Assembly (NCBI GenBank): GCA_963811885.1
Contig: CAWETB010000015.1
Coordinates: 930,001 to 994,000, forward strand
Reading direction: 5' to 3'
DNA length: 64,000 nt
Source of the DNA: Gaiellasilicea sp963811885
GTDB taxonomy: Bacteria > Actinomycetota > Thermoleophilia > Gaiellales > Gaiellaceae
Under the pieces are notes generated by a model. That model made no database searches. It was not told the DNA's origin and saw only the letters and a program-made list of their open reading frames with translations. Shown piece by piece: positions 26,137-35,650 of this stretch (position 1 is its first letter; the number at the start of each line of letters is the position of its first letter). A program made the position numbers and the translations under genes.

Positions 26137-26835
26137 ATGCGTCCGGCGATCCTCGACCAGCTCTCGACGGCGCAGAAGGCGAAGCTGTTCGACGAGCTGG
26201 TCGAGTTCCTGGCCACACCGTCCTTCGGCGCCTGGCCGAAGCGGGAGATCGAGGTGCGAGTCGTGGCCGCGCTCTACGAGAAGCAGCTGCGCGACGGCAG
26301 CCTCTCGGTCGCGCGGCTCGCGGAGGAGCTGACCGTCACCCGCGCCCGCGGCCGCAGCCTCGTGCTGGAGGCGCGCACGCGGCTGCTCTCGGGGCCGGAG
26401 GACCGGATGGAGACGTTGACGACGCTCCTCAAGCGCTGGCCGCAGCAGGCGCAGGTCGACGAGAGCGACGGACGGCTGCGCCTCGTCGTCGAGGATCCGT
26501 TCGTCCGCGATCTGCTGCGCAACCAGGCCTACGCGATCGGGATCCCGCTCGACACGTCGTTCGCGAACGAGATCGTCTCGCTGCGCTGGAGCGACTACGC
26601 CTCGCTGCTCGCGTCGGTTCTGCCGGCCGCGGAGGCCGAGGAGGTCGCGAAGGACGTCGGCGCCGCGATCCGGCGCGACCTCACGGGCGAGAAGGAGACG
26701 CTGGCGGAGTTCGACAAGGCGATGAAGAAGTGGGAGAAGCGCTCGCCGCAGGAGCGCGCCGAGCAGTTGCTGAAGCTGGGCGTCGAGCACGTGCCGGTGA
26801 GCACGGTGATCGGCGCGCTCATGTCGGCGCTCTGA
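26137..26835 (+). CDS. Conserved-looking cytoplasmic protein, unknown function
   Basis: 232 residues, mostly helical and charged, with no signal or membrane segment. It opens MRPAILDQLSTAQKAKLFDE and contains ARLAEELTVTRARGRSLVLE, which could be a winged-helix-like element, plus VEDPFVRDLLRNQAYAIGIPL in the middle. The family is not recognised. It lies 24 nt upstream of the GAF kinase in the same direction, so it may be co-transcribed with the two-component pair. Confidence 0.65.
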   Translation: MRPAILDQLSTAQKAKLFDELVEFLATPSFGAWPKREIEVRVVAALYEKQLRDGSLSVARLAEELTVTRARGRSLVLEARTRLLSGPEDRMETLTTLLKRWPQQAQVDESDGRLRLVVEDPFVRDLLRNQAYAIGIPLDTSFANEIVSLRWSDYASLLASVLPAAEAEEVAKDVGAAIRRDLTGEKETLAEFDKAMKKWEKRSPQERAEQLLKLGVEHVPVSTVIGALMSAL

Positions 26836-26859
26836 GCCGGTCCGCCAGACTGGTCCGGG

Positions 26860-28008
26860 ATGAACGACGAGCGACGCGAGGATCGCCTCGGGCCGACGCT
26901 GCGTACGGTCAGCGACGCCGTGCTCGGCGTCGCGGCCGAGCTCTCGGTCGACGAGGTCCTGCAGCGGCTCGTCGACAGCGCGCGTGAGCTCGCCGGCGCC
27001 AGGTACGCCGCGCTCGGCCTGCCCGACGGCGTCGGCGGCTTCCGGCGCTTCCTCACCTCGGGGATGAGCGACGAGCTGATCTCGTCGCTCGGCCCCCTGC
27101 CGCGCCAGCACGGCGTCCTCGGCGCAATGCTCGAGCGGCGCGACCCGTACGTGACGGGCGACATCCACGAGCATCCGCGCTTCCGCGGCTGGTGGCCGAA
27201 GGGCCACCCCGACATGCGTTCCTTCCTGGGCGTGCCGATCGTCGCCCGCGACGGCGTCGTCGGGGCCTTCTACCTGACCCAGAAGATCGACGCGGCCGAC
27301 TTCACCGGCGAAGACGAAGAGCTGATCACACTGCTTGCCGCCCACGCTGCGATCGCGATCGCGAACGCGCGGCTGCACGAGGAGACGCGAGAGCTGTCGA
27401 TCGTGGCCGAGCGCAACCGGCTCGCCCTCGACCTCCACGACGCGGTCAGCCAGAAGCTCTTCGGGCTCGTGCTCGAGGCGGAGGCCGCAGCGACGCTGCT
27501 CGAGCGCGATCCGGCGGCAGCCCGCGAGCGCGTCGGGCGGCTGCAGGAGCTGGCACGGGATGCGCTCGACGAGCTGGGCTCGCTCGTTTTCGAGCTTCGC
27601 CCGCCCGACCTCGCGCGCGACGGGCTCGCCGGCGCGCTCCGCAAGCACGTCGAGGTGCTGCACCGACTCGGCCACGGCCAGGTGGAGCTGGCCGTGTCGG
27701 AGACGCCGCAACCCGACGGCGCACGCGACGCCGAGGTGCTCCGGATCGCACAGGAGGCGATCCAGAACGCGCTCAGGCATGCGAACGCGGGCCGGGTGGC
27801 CGTCAGCCTCGCCGGCGACGACGGGCGGCTCGTCCTCCAGGTCGAGGACGACGGCGTCGGCTTCGACCCCGGGGCGCCCGAGGCGCGCTCACGCCGGCTC
27901 GGCCTGACCTCGATGGAGGAGCGCGCCCGCCGGATCGGCGCGAAGCTCGAGATCGCCTCGTCGCCGGGCGCCGGCACGACCGTGCGGCTGGAGGCCGCGG
28001 ATGCCTGA
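26860..28008 (+). CDS. GAF-domain NarL-type sensor histidine kinase
   Basis: 382 residues. A GAF domain occupies about residues 20-170 (ARYAALGLPDGVGGF, MRSFLGVPIVARDGVVGAFY, ELITLLAAHAAIAIANARLHE). HisKA_3 follows with His193 in ERNRLALDLHDAVSQKLFGL, then an HATPase domain with RIAQEAIQNALRHANAG and VEDDGVGFDP...GLTSMEERARRIGA. It resembles the DevS/DosT class but has a single GAF and no visible haem-ligand assignment, so the signal is unknown. It overlaps the response regulator by 8 nt, making a clear pair. Confidence 0.94.
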   Translation: MNDERREDRLGPTLRTVSDAVLGVAAELSVDEVLQRLVDSARELAGARYAALGLPDGVGGFRRFLTSGMSDELISSLGPLPRQHGVLGAMLERRDPYVTGDIHEHPRFRGWWPKGHPDMRSFLGVPIVARDGVVGAFYLTQKIDAADFTGEDEELITLLAAHAAIAIANARLHEETRELSIVAERNRLALDLHDAVSQKLFGLVLEAEAAATLLERDPAAARERVGRLQELARDALDELGSLVFELRPPDLARDGLAGALRKHVEVLHRLGHGQVELAVSETPQPDGARDAEVLRIAQEAIQNALRHANAGRVAVSLAGDDGRLVLQVEDDGVGFDPGAPEARSRRLGLTSMEERARRIGAKLEIASSPGAGTTVRLEAADA

Positions 28009-28651
28009 GCCGATCCGCGTCCTGGTCGTCGACGACCACGCGGTCGTCCGCCAGGGGCTGCGCAGCCTGCTCGAGCTGCAGGACGGGATCGAGGTCGTCG
28101 GAGACGCCGCCGACGGCGCGCAGGGAGTCGAGGCGGCGACACGGCTGCGGCCGGACGTGATCCTGCTGGATCTCGTGATGCCGGCGCTCGACGGCATCTC
28201 CGCGATGCGGCTGCTGCGCGAGCGGCTGCCGGAGACGAGGGTGATCGTGCTGACGAGCTTTCTCGACGACGACAAGCTGCTGCCCGCGATCCGGGCCGGT
28301 GCCGCGGGCTACCTGCTCAAGAACGCCGAGCCGCAGGAGGTCGTCCGCGCCGTGCGGGCCGCTGACGCCGGCCAGACCGTCCTCGATCCCGTCGTCGCCT
28401 CCCGGCTCGTCGAGACGCTCGCCGCCGACGACCGCGGCGATCCGATCGACCGGCTGACGCCCCGCGAGCGCGAGGTGCTGGTGCTGATCGGCCGCGGCTT
28501 CGCGAACAAGCGGATCGCACTCGAGCTCGGCCTCGCCGAGAAGACGGTGAAGGCGCACGTCGGGCATGTCCTGGCGAAGCTCGGCGTCTCCGACCGCACG
28601 CAGGCGGCGATCGCGGCCGTCCGCGCCGGCCTCGTCGAACCGCGGTCCTAG
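28001..28651 (+). CDS. NarL/LuxR-family response regulator
   Basis: 216 residues. Receiver 1-125: RVLVVDDHAVVRQGLRSLLE, Asp57 in VILLDLVMPALDG, VIVLTSFLDDD and GYLLKNAEPQEVVRAVR. C-terminal LuxR helix-turn-helix: LTPREREVLVLIGRGFANKR, LGLAEKTVKAHVGHVLAKLG. It is the partner of the kinase at 26860. The targets are unknown. Confidence 0.95.
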   Translation: MPEPIRVLVVDDHAVVRQGLRSLLELQDGIEVVGDAADGAQGVEAATRLRPDVILLDLVMPALDGISAMRLLRERLPETRVIVLTSFLDDDKLLPAIRAGAAGYLLKNAEPQEVVRAVRAADAGQTVLDPVVASRLVETLAADDRGDPIDRLTPREREVLVLIGRGFANKRIALELGLAEKTVKAHVGHVLAKLGVSDRTQAAIAAVRAGLVEPRS

Positions 28652-28719
28652 GACCTATTGCCACTGGCGGTCGGGACCGCATGGTCGCGATCGTGTGGAG
28701 GTCGATGAGAGGAGAACAG

Positions 28720-29064
28720 ATGGGTACGCAGTCAACGGTGAGCGAGCGGATCACGGCCGAGGTCACGGCGTGGCCCGGTGTGCACGCTGAGTACGGCACG
28801 CGCGGAGAGTTCGCGTTCAAGCTCGGTGGGCGCGAGCTCGGCCACCTCCACGGGGACCACGTCGCCCACTTCGGCTTCCCGAAGCACGTCTGGACGGAGC
28901 TGTTCGAGCAGCAACGGATCGACTACCACCCGGTCTTCCCGGGCCGGCCCGGCTTCGGCGCGAGGCGGATCGAGGGCGAGGACGACGTCCGCGACGTGAT
29001 CGAGCTGCTCCGGCTCAACTACGACCGCGTTGTCGACCGCCACGGCACGCCGGTGGAGGCCTGA
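28720..29064 (+). CDS. DUF5519 (luciferase-domain-like) protein
   Basis: 114 residues from ATG 28720 behind GAGAGGAG. Conserved pattern ITAEVTAWPGVHAEYGTRGEFAFKLG, GRELGHLHGDHVAHFGFPK and a C-terminal DDVRDVIELLRLNYDRV agrees with DUF5519, a small alpha/beta family of unknown role. It lies just before an SDR gene (1-nt gap) and is likely co-transcribed with it. The upstream ATG at 28681 lacks a good ribosome-binding site. Confidence 0.7.
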   Translation: MGTQSTVSERITAEVTAWPGVHAEYGTRGEFAFKLGGRELGHLHGDHVAHFGFPKHVWTELFEQQRIDYHPVFPGRPGFGARRIEGEDDVRDVIELLRLNYDRVVDRHGTPVEA

Positions 29065-29065
29065 C

Positions 29066-29740
29066 GTGCTCGGCATCGTCACCGGCGCCTCCCGCGGGCT
29101 CGGGCTCGCCCTGACGCGTGCGCTGTCGGATCGCGGCTGGGAGCTCGTCGTCGACGGGCGCGACGCCGACGCACTCCGCCGTGCCGTGGCCGGTCTGCCC
29201 GGTGTCCTCGCCGTCCCGGGCGACGTCGCCGACCCGGAGCACCGGCTACGCCTCCTCAAGACGGCCGGTGGGGAGCTCGACCTGCTCGTCAACAACGCGA
29301 GCAGCCTCGGCCCGACCCCGCTGCCGCCGCTCCGCAGCTACCCGCTCGACGAGCTGCGCCGGCTCTACGAGGTCAACGTCGTCGCGCCGCTCGCCCTCGC
29401 CCAGCTGGCGCTGCCGTGGCTGCGTCCCGGCGCGCGCGTGCTCAACATCAGCTCCGACGCCGCGGTCGAGCCGTACGAGTCCTGGGGCGGGTACGGGTCC
29501 TCGAAGGCCGCGCTCGCTCAGCTGAGCGCCGTCTTCGGCGCCGAGCAGCCGGAGCTGCGGGTCTACGCCGTCGACCCGGGCGACATGCGCACGCAGATGC
29601 AGCAGGACGCGTTCCCGGGCGAGGACATCTCCGACCGGCCGCCGCCCGAGGCGAGCGTGCCGGGCCTGCTCGAGCTGATCGAGGGCGAGCTGCCGTCCGG
29701 CGCCTACCGGGCGCGAGAGCTCGTCGGAGCCTCGGCATGA
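29066..29740 (+). CDS. SDR family oxidoreductase
   Basis: 224-residue short-chain dehydrogenase with the cofactor loop GIVTGASRGLGLALTRAL, the NNAS motif (DLLVNNASSLGP), Ser of LNISSDAAVE and the catalytic YGSSK (Tyr-x-x-x-Lys) followed by AALAQLSAVFG. The GTG start at 29066 places the first strand at residue 2. The substrate is unknown. It is coupled by ATGA to the QueA-like gene; such a pairing may indicate a joint pathway but I cannot name it. Confidence 0.92.
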   Translation: MLGIVTGASRGLGLALTRALSDRGWELVVDGRDADALRRAVAGLPGVLAVPGDVADPEHRLRLLKTAGGELDLLVNNASSLGPTPLPPLRSYPLDELRRLYEVNVVAPLALAQLALPWLRPGARVLNISSDAAVEPYESWGGYGSSKAALAQLSAVFGAEQPELRVYAVDPGDMRTQMQQDAFPGEDISDRPPPEASVPGLLELIEGELPSGAYRARELVGASA

Positions 29741-30775
29741 GCGCACTCGCGTTCCAGCTGCCGGACGGGCTCGAGGCGCACGAGCCGCCCGAGGCGCGCG
29801 GCGGCCGCCGCGACGACGTGCGGCTGCTCGTCTCGGACGCCGCCCGTGCGTCGATCGAGCACGCCCGCTTCGTCGACCTGCCGCACTTCCTCGCGCCCGG
29901 CGACCTGCTCGTCGTCAACACGTCGGCCACCCTCCCGGCCGCCCTGCCTGCGACGCGCGACGACGGCACTCAGCTCGAGCTGAGACTGTCCACTCCCGCT
30001 CCGGGCCGCGCCGACGACGTCTGGATCATCGAGCTCAGGCTCGGCGACGCCCCGTTCGGCGGCGCCGCGATCGGCGAGCGCATCGCCCTCCCCGCGGGCG
30101 GCTCGGCGGAGCTCCTGGCCCGGTACGCCGGCGTCCGGCTCATCGTCGCGCGGCTCGACCTGCCCGCGCCGCTGCACGAGTACCTGGCCGAGCACGGGCG
30201 GCCCATCCGCTACGGCTACGTCCCGGCGAGCTGGCCGCTGGACGCCTACCAGACCGTGTACGCGCTCGAGCCCGGCAGCGCCGAGATGCCGAGCGCCGGA
30301 CGACCGTTCACGGCCGAGCTGATCACGCAGCTCGTCGCCCAGGGCGTGCTCGTCGCGCCGATCACGCTTCACACCGGCGTCTCCTCACCGGAACGGCACG
30401 AGCGACCGTACCCGGAGCGCTTCAGCGTGCCCGCGCACACCGCCCGGCTCGTCAACGCCGTCCATCTCTGGGGCGGCCGCGTCATCGCGACCGGGACGAC
30501 GGTCGTGCGGGCGCTCGAGACCGTCGCCCAGCCGGACGGAGCGGTGAATGCCGGCGACGGCTGGACGAACCTCGTCGTCACTCCCGAACGTGGGCTCTGG
30601 ACCGTGGACGGGCTGCTCACCGGCCTGCACGAGTCGGCGTCGTCGCACCTGGCGATGCTCCGCGCGGCCGCGGGCGACGACCTCGTCGCGCGCAGCTACC
30701 GCGAGGCGCTCGGTCAGGGCTACCGCTGGCACGAGTTCGGCGACAGCCACCTGATCCTGGGTCCGCCGCCGCTAG
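29737..30775 (+). CDS. QueA-like S-adenosylmethionine:tRNA ribosyltransferase-isomerase, stop displaced
   Basis: About 345 residues of a divergent QueA family member: PHFLAPGDLLVVNTSATLPA, RPIRYGYVPASWPLDAYQTV, YALEPGSAEMPSAGRPFTAEL, LHTGVSSPERHE, GGRVIATGTTVVRALE and the C-terminal YREALGQGYRWHEFGDSHL. True QueA makes epoxyqueuosine-tRNA; this short actinobacterial branch may have another role, as no tgt or queG is nearby. The current frame has no stop and continues antisense through the ABC genes to 31761. One extra base in the CCGCCGCCG run near 30762-30771 would account for this, restoring TAG at 30773-30775. The end given is that inferred stop. Confidence 0.8.
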
Positions 30776-31568
30776 TTGATCAGCTTCCGCATCATCGCCC
30801 GGATCGCGAGCCGCCACATCAGCAGTCCGAACAGGGCGAGGAAGGCGACGCTGGCGACGTCGCTCCAGCCCTCCCAGCCGAACGCGGCGTGCCGTACGAG
30901 CTCGACGCAGTGGTACAGCGGGTTGAGGTTCGCGAGAAACTGTGCCCACTCCGGCAGCCCCTCGATCGGGAAGAACGTGCCGGCAACGAGGAAGAGCGGC
31001 GTCAGCACCGCGCTGACGATGTAGCTGAAGTTGTCGATCGACTTGGCGAACCCGGCGACCGAGATCCCGAAGCACGCCCAGCCGAAGCCGGAGATCCAGC
31101 AGATGAACGGCACCGCGAGCATCCCCCACGAGGGCGGAAGCCCGAACACCATCGCAACGAGCAGCGGCACGTTGCCGTAGACACCAGCCCGCGTGGCGAT
31201 CCAGATCGCCTCCGCGGTAACGAGCTCCTCCGTGTCGACCGGCGCTGCGAGGATCGCGTCGTACGTTCGCTGGAACTGGTACTTGACGAACGTGCCGAAC
31301 ATCGCCGGGAACGCGCTCGAGAAGAGCACCGCCGTTGCGACGATCCCCGTCCCGATGAAGTTGATGTAGTCGTAGCCCGAGACGGTGCTGACCAGCGAGC
31401 CGAACCCGAAGCCGAACGCGAGCAGGTAGATCGTCGGCTCGACCGTCGAGGAGAACGTCGCCGCGCGCCAGTAGGAGGAGTAGTTGACGATCTCGCGGAC
31501 GAGCACGCCGGTGATCGCCGAGCGCTCGAGCCTGCCGAGACGGCGCTCGCGGGTTGTCGCGGCGGCCA

Positions 31569-31569
<1 letters not shown>
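30772..31569 (-). CDS. ABC-2 type transporter permease
   Basis: 265 residues with six predicted transmembrane segments: FSSTVEPTIYLLAFGFGFGS, NFIGTGIVATAVLFSSAFPA, and the family's conserved amphipathic FVKYQFQRTYDAILAAPVDTEE, then LTPLFLVAGTFFPIEGLPEW and LNPLYHCVELVRHAAFG. This is the NodJ/DrrB pattern of drug or polysaccharide export. ATG 31569 overlaps the ATPase stop (TGATG), so the two are coupled. The gene is convergent with the QueA-like gene. Confidence 0.92.
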
Positions 31570-32465
<896 letters not shown>

Positions 32466-32467
32466 GC

Positions 32468-32845
32468 CTACTGCTGGAGCACCGAGAGGATGTTCCCCGC
32501 GGGATCCTTGAACCAGGCGATCGCCGGGCCGCCGCCCGGACCGCGCGCGATGCCCTTCTCGTCCGTCTCGATCTCGCCCTCGTACCGCTCGAAGGCGACT
32601 CCTGCCTCGGTCAGGCCGTCGACGGCGGCGTCGATGTCGTCGACGAGGAAGTTGAGCACGGTGAACGTGGCCGGCACGTGGTCGTCCTTGGGGTAGACGA
32701 ACGTGTCGGCGCCCGCGCCGAGATGAAGGGCGAGGCCGCCCATCTGCTCCTCCACCTCGAGGCCGAGAGTCTCGGCGTAGAACTGCTTCGCACGCGGGAT
32801 GTCGTTCGCTGAGAAGCTGGAGAAGGTTCTGTTGTCCTTGAGCAT
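32468..32845 (-). CDS. VOC family protein
   Basis: 125-residue single VOC module: FSSFSANDIPRAKQFYAETL, FTVLNFLVDDIDAAVDGLTE and C-terminal IAWFKDPAGNILSVLQQ. The conserved Glu in the last strand is replaced by Ser (NILSVL), so a metal-independent binding role is possible. It sits between the MFS gene and the ABC ATPase, all in one direction with 17- and 2-nt gaps, suggesting an export/resistance transcript. Confidence 0.85.
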   Translation of the reverse strand: MLKDNRTFSSFSANDIPRAKQFYAETLGLEVEEQMGGLALHLGAGADTFVYPKDDHVPATFTVLNFLVDDIDAAVDGLTEAGVAFERYEGEIETDEKGIARGPGGGPAIAWFKDPAGNILSVLQQ

Positions 32846-32862
32846 CTGGCTCCTTTCGTCTG

Positions 32863-34294
32863 TCAGGCGGCGCGGAGCTCTTCCTCGGCGGCGGCGCCGG
32901 CCCGCATCTGGACGTCGCGCATGAACACGGCGGCGACGGTGCCGGCGGCGGCGGCGAACACGGCTGCCGATGAGGAACGCGGCGTGGTAGCCGTCCGTGA
33001 GCGCGGCCGGCGACGTGTCGCCGCCCGTCCGTGCTGCTGCGACGCTCGCCAGCACGGCGAGGCCGAGCGCGCCGCCCATCATGAAGGACGTGTTGACGAT
33101 GCCCGAGGCGAGCCCGGACTCCTCCGGCTTGACGTCGCTCATCGCCGCGAGCAGCAGCGGGTTCATCGCGATCCCGATCCCGACCCCGAGGATGACCATG
33201 GCCGGGAGGACGTCGACCGCGAAGCTGGCGTCGACCGGAGCGCGCGCGAAGAGCGCGAGCCCGGCGGCGACGAACCCCATTCCGGCGACGAGGGGCAGCC
33301 GCGTGCCGTAGCGCATCACGATCTTCGCCGAGAGCCCGAGCGAGAAGGCGGCCATGATCAGGTTCGCGGGCAGGAAGGCAAGGCCGACCTGGAGCGGGCT
33401 GTATCCGAGCACGAGCTGCAGGTAGAGCGCCGAGAGGAAGAACATCGCGAACATGGCCGCCGACCAGAGGATGCCGACGATGTTCGAGGTGGCGACGCTG
33501 CGGAGCTTCAGGAGGCCGAGCGGCATCAGCGGCGCCTCGGCGCGCGACTCGCGGTAGACGAACGCGCCGATACCGGCGACCGCCAGGGCCAGCAGGCCGA
33601 GCGTCTGCGCCGACGTCCAGCCCTGCTCGTTGCCGTTGACGATCGCGTAGACGGCGAGCATCAGCGAGCCGGTGACGAGCACGGCGCCGGCGACGTCGAG
33701 CCGGCCGTCCGCCGGGCGCGCACCGCCGCCGGGGAGCAGCACCAGGCAGGCCACGATCACGCCGATTCCGATCGGGATGTTGACGAGGAAGATCCAGTGC
33801 CAGCTGAAGAGGTCGGTGATGATGCCGCCGGCGAGCACGCCGATCGAGCCGCCGCCCGCGGCGACGAAGCCGATCACGCCCATTGCCTTCGCGCGCTCGG
33901 CCGGCTCGGTGAACAGGGTCATGATCAGCGAGAGCGCGACCGCGGCGACGACGGCGCCGCCGATCCCCTGGATCGCCCGCGCGCCCACGAGCATCTCCTG
34001 CGAGGTCGCGAGCCCGCAGGCCAGCGAGGCGAGCGTGAACAGGCCGACGCCGAGCACGAAGACGCGCCGGTGGCCGTAGAGGTCTCCCATTCGCCCGGCC
34101 AGCAGCATGAAGCCGCCGAACGTGAGCGTGTACGCATTCAGCACCCAGGCGAGCGACGACTCCGTGAAGCCGAGATCCTCGCGGATCGACGGCAGGGCGA
34201 CGTTGACGATCGAGACGTCCAGGACGATCAGCAGGTCGCCCAGGCACAGCACGATCAGTGCGAGCCACTTCTTGCGGGTGTCGTCGATCGTCAT
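32863..34294 (-). CDS. DHA2-type MFS efflux transporter, frameshifted near the 3' end
   Basis: About 476 residues, a 14-helix drug:H+ antiporter: LIVLDVSIVNVALPSIREDL, the motif A region LAGRMGDLYGHRRVFVLGV, motif C-like GFVAAGGGSIGVLAGGIITD and HWIFLVNIPIGIGVIVACL. At about 32963-32966 the frame shifts (+1); the correct tail is AVFAAAAGTVAAVFMRDVQM, ending at TGA 32863-32865. The uncorrected frame runs on into the VOC gene. The upstream 107-nt region carries nested inverted repeats, presumably its operator. Confidence 0.88.
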
Positions 34295-34323
34295 CGGAAA
34301 CCTCCTCGTCGTTGCGTTCTACC

Positions 34324-34388
34324 GTTTCGACCCGGGGTGACCGCGAAACTCATCGGTCGCGGCGCCGATGAGTTTCCGGCGTCGAAAC
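34324..34388. promoter_or_regulatory. Nested inverted repeats between the divergent MFS and STAS genes
   Basis: The inner pair GAAACTCATCGG (34345-34356) and CCGATGAGTTTC (34365-34376) pairs perfectly around 8 nt. The outer pair GTTTCGAC (34324-34331) and GTCGAAAC (34381-34388) encloses it. Two nested perfect symmetries in a 107-nt divergent intergenic region strongly suggest a regulator-binding site controlling the MFS gene, the STAS gene or both. No regulator is encoded next to it except the ECF sigma gene at 34673. Confidence 0.65.
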
Positions 34389-34401
34389 CTGTCCTAATTG
34401 C

Positions 34402-34668
34402 GTGGACTTCACGATCTGGGGCCCGATCGCCCGGGAGGACCTGCCCGGGCTGTGCGACCGCGTCTGCACGCTCCTGACGGAGAGCGGCGGCGGGGATCTC
34501 CGCTGCGACGTCGACGGGGTCGACGCGGACGCCGTCACGGTCGACGCCCTCGCGCGGCTCCAACTCGCTGCGAGACGCCAGGGTTGCCGGATCGAGCTCC
34601 GGAACGCCTCGCATGACCTGCTCGAGCTGGTCGCGTTCATGGGCCTGCGCGACGTGCTGACCGGGTAG
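34402..34668 (+). CDS. STAS-domain protein (anti-sigma antagonist-like)
   Basis: 88 residues from GTG 34402. The fold pattern is FTIWGPIAREDLPGLCDRV, then DVDGVDADAVTVDALARLQL, ARRQGCRIELRNASHDLLEL and VAFMGLRDVLTG, matching STAS domains. The position usually held by the phosphorylated Ser (in DSS/DSSG) is Val-Asp (AVTVDAL), so classical phospho-switching may be absent. It lies next to, and convergent with, an ECF sigma gene. Confidence 0.75.
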   Translation: MDFTIWGPIAREDLPGLCDRVCTLLTESGGGDLRCDVDGVDADAVTVDALARLQLAARRQGCRIELRNASHDLLELVAFMGLRDVLTG

Positions 34669-34672
34669 ATCG

Positions 34673-35650
34673 CTACGCGTCGAACTGGAGCGGCAGCCCG
34701 AAGAGCGGGAAGAGCGTCTCGGTGTCGAGGAAGAAGCTGAACTCGACGATCTTGCCGTCCTCGATCTCGAGCACCTGGAGCGCCCACGGCTCGTAGCCGT
34801 CGCCGCTCTCGCTCGGCTTGTACTGGCCGAAGGCCGGCGAGCCGTTGGCGGACACGGTCGGGATCACGCGCGAGCCCTCGCAGCCGATGCCGGGGCCGAA
34901 CCACCAGGTGAAGATGTCGTCGCGGCCGCGCAGCCAGAGGTCGAACGGCGGCATCGACTGGGTCGCGTCCTCGTGGATCAGCGCGGTGAGCGCCTCCATG
35001 TCGTAGCGCTCGAACGCGTCGACGTACCGCGCGAGCAGCTCGGCGTCGGCGCTCTCGGTCGAGGGCGCGGCGTCGGCGGAGACGTCGTTCGCCTCGAGGG
35101 TCGCCCGCGCCCGCTGGAGCGCGCTGTTCACCGAGGCGACGCTCGTCTCGAGCAGCTCGGCGACCTCGCTCGCCTGCCAGCGCAGGACCTCGCAGAGGAT
35201 CAGGCACGCGCGCTGCCGCGGCGGCAGATGCTGCAGCGCGGCGACGAAGGCGAGCCGGATCGTCTCGCGGGAGACGGCCTCCTCGGCCGGATCCGGGGTC
35301 GGCTGCAGCCACGTCACCTCGCCGGGGACGTGCAGGTTCTCGACGATCGGCTCGCCGGCAGGCCCGAGATCCATCGGGCGGGCGCGGCGCTCGCGGCCGT
35401 TCAGCATGTCGAGGCAGACGTTCGTCGCGATCCGGTAGAGCCACGAGCGCAGCGCCGCCCGTCCCTCGAAGCGCTCGTAGCCGCGCCAGGCGCGGATGAA
35501 GGTCTCCTGGACGGCGTCCTCGGCCTCGAACGGGGACGCGAGCATCCGGTAGCAGTAGGCGGTCAGTTCCTTCCGGTGCTGCTCGAACTGCTGCTCGAGC
35601 TCAGCCGCCGCCGGAGGGGCCGTGCGCGTCGACTCCTGCATGCAGGTCAT
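34673..35650 (-). CDS. ECF sigma factor with C-terminal SnoaL-like domain (TIGR02960-like)
   Basis: 325 residues. Region 2: LTAYCYRMLASPFEAEDAVQ, ETFIRAWRGYERFEGRAALR, SWLYRIATNVCLDML. Region 4: LPPRQRACLILCEVLRWQAS, EVAELLETSVASVNSALQRA. The last about 120 residues (AELLARYVDAFERYDMEALT...) form a SnoaL-like fold used by ECF41-type factors as an internal regulator instead of an anti-sigma factor. ATG 35650 is used; ATG 35641 is possible. A 12-bp palindrome abuts the start codon. The gene overlaps the upstream hydrolase by 50 nt. Confidence 0.9.
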   Translation of the reverse strand: MTCMQESTRTAPPAAAELEQQFEQHRKELTAYCYRMLASPFEAEDAVQETFIRAWRGYERFEGRAALRSWLYRIATNVCLDMLNGRERRARPMDLGPAGEPIVENLHVPGEVTWLQPTPDPAEEAVSRETIRLAFVAALQHLPPRQRACLILCEVLRWQASEVAELLETSVASVNSALQRARATLEANDVSADAAPSTESADAELLARYVDAFERYDMEALTALIHEDATQSMPPFDLWLRGRDDIFTWWFGPGIGCEGSRVIPTVSANGSPAFGQYKPSESGDGYEPWALQVLEIEDGKIVEFSFFLDTETLFPLFGLPLQFDA

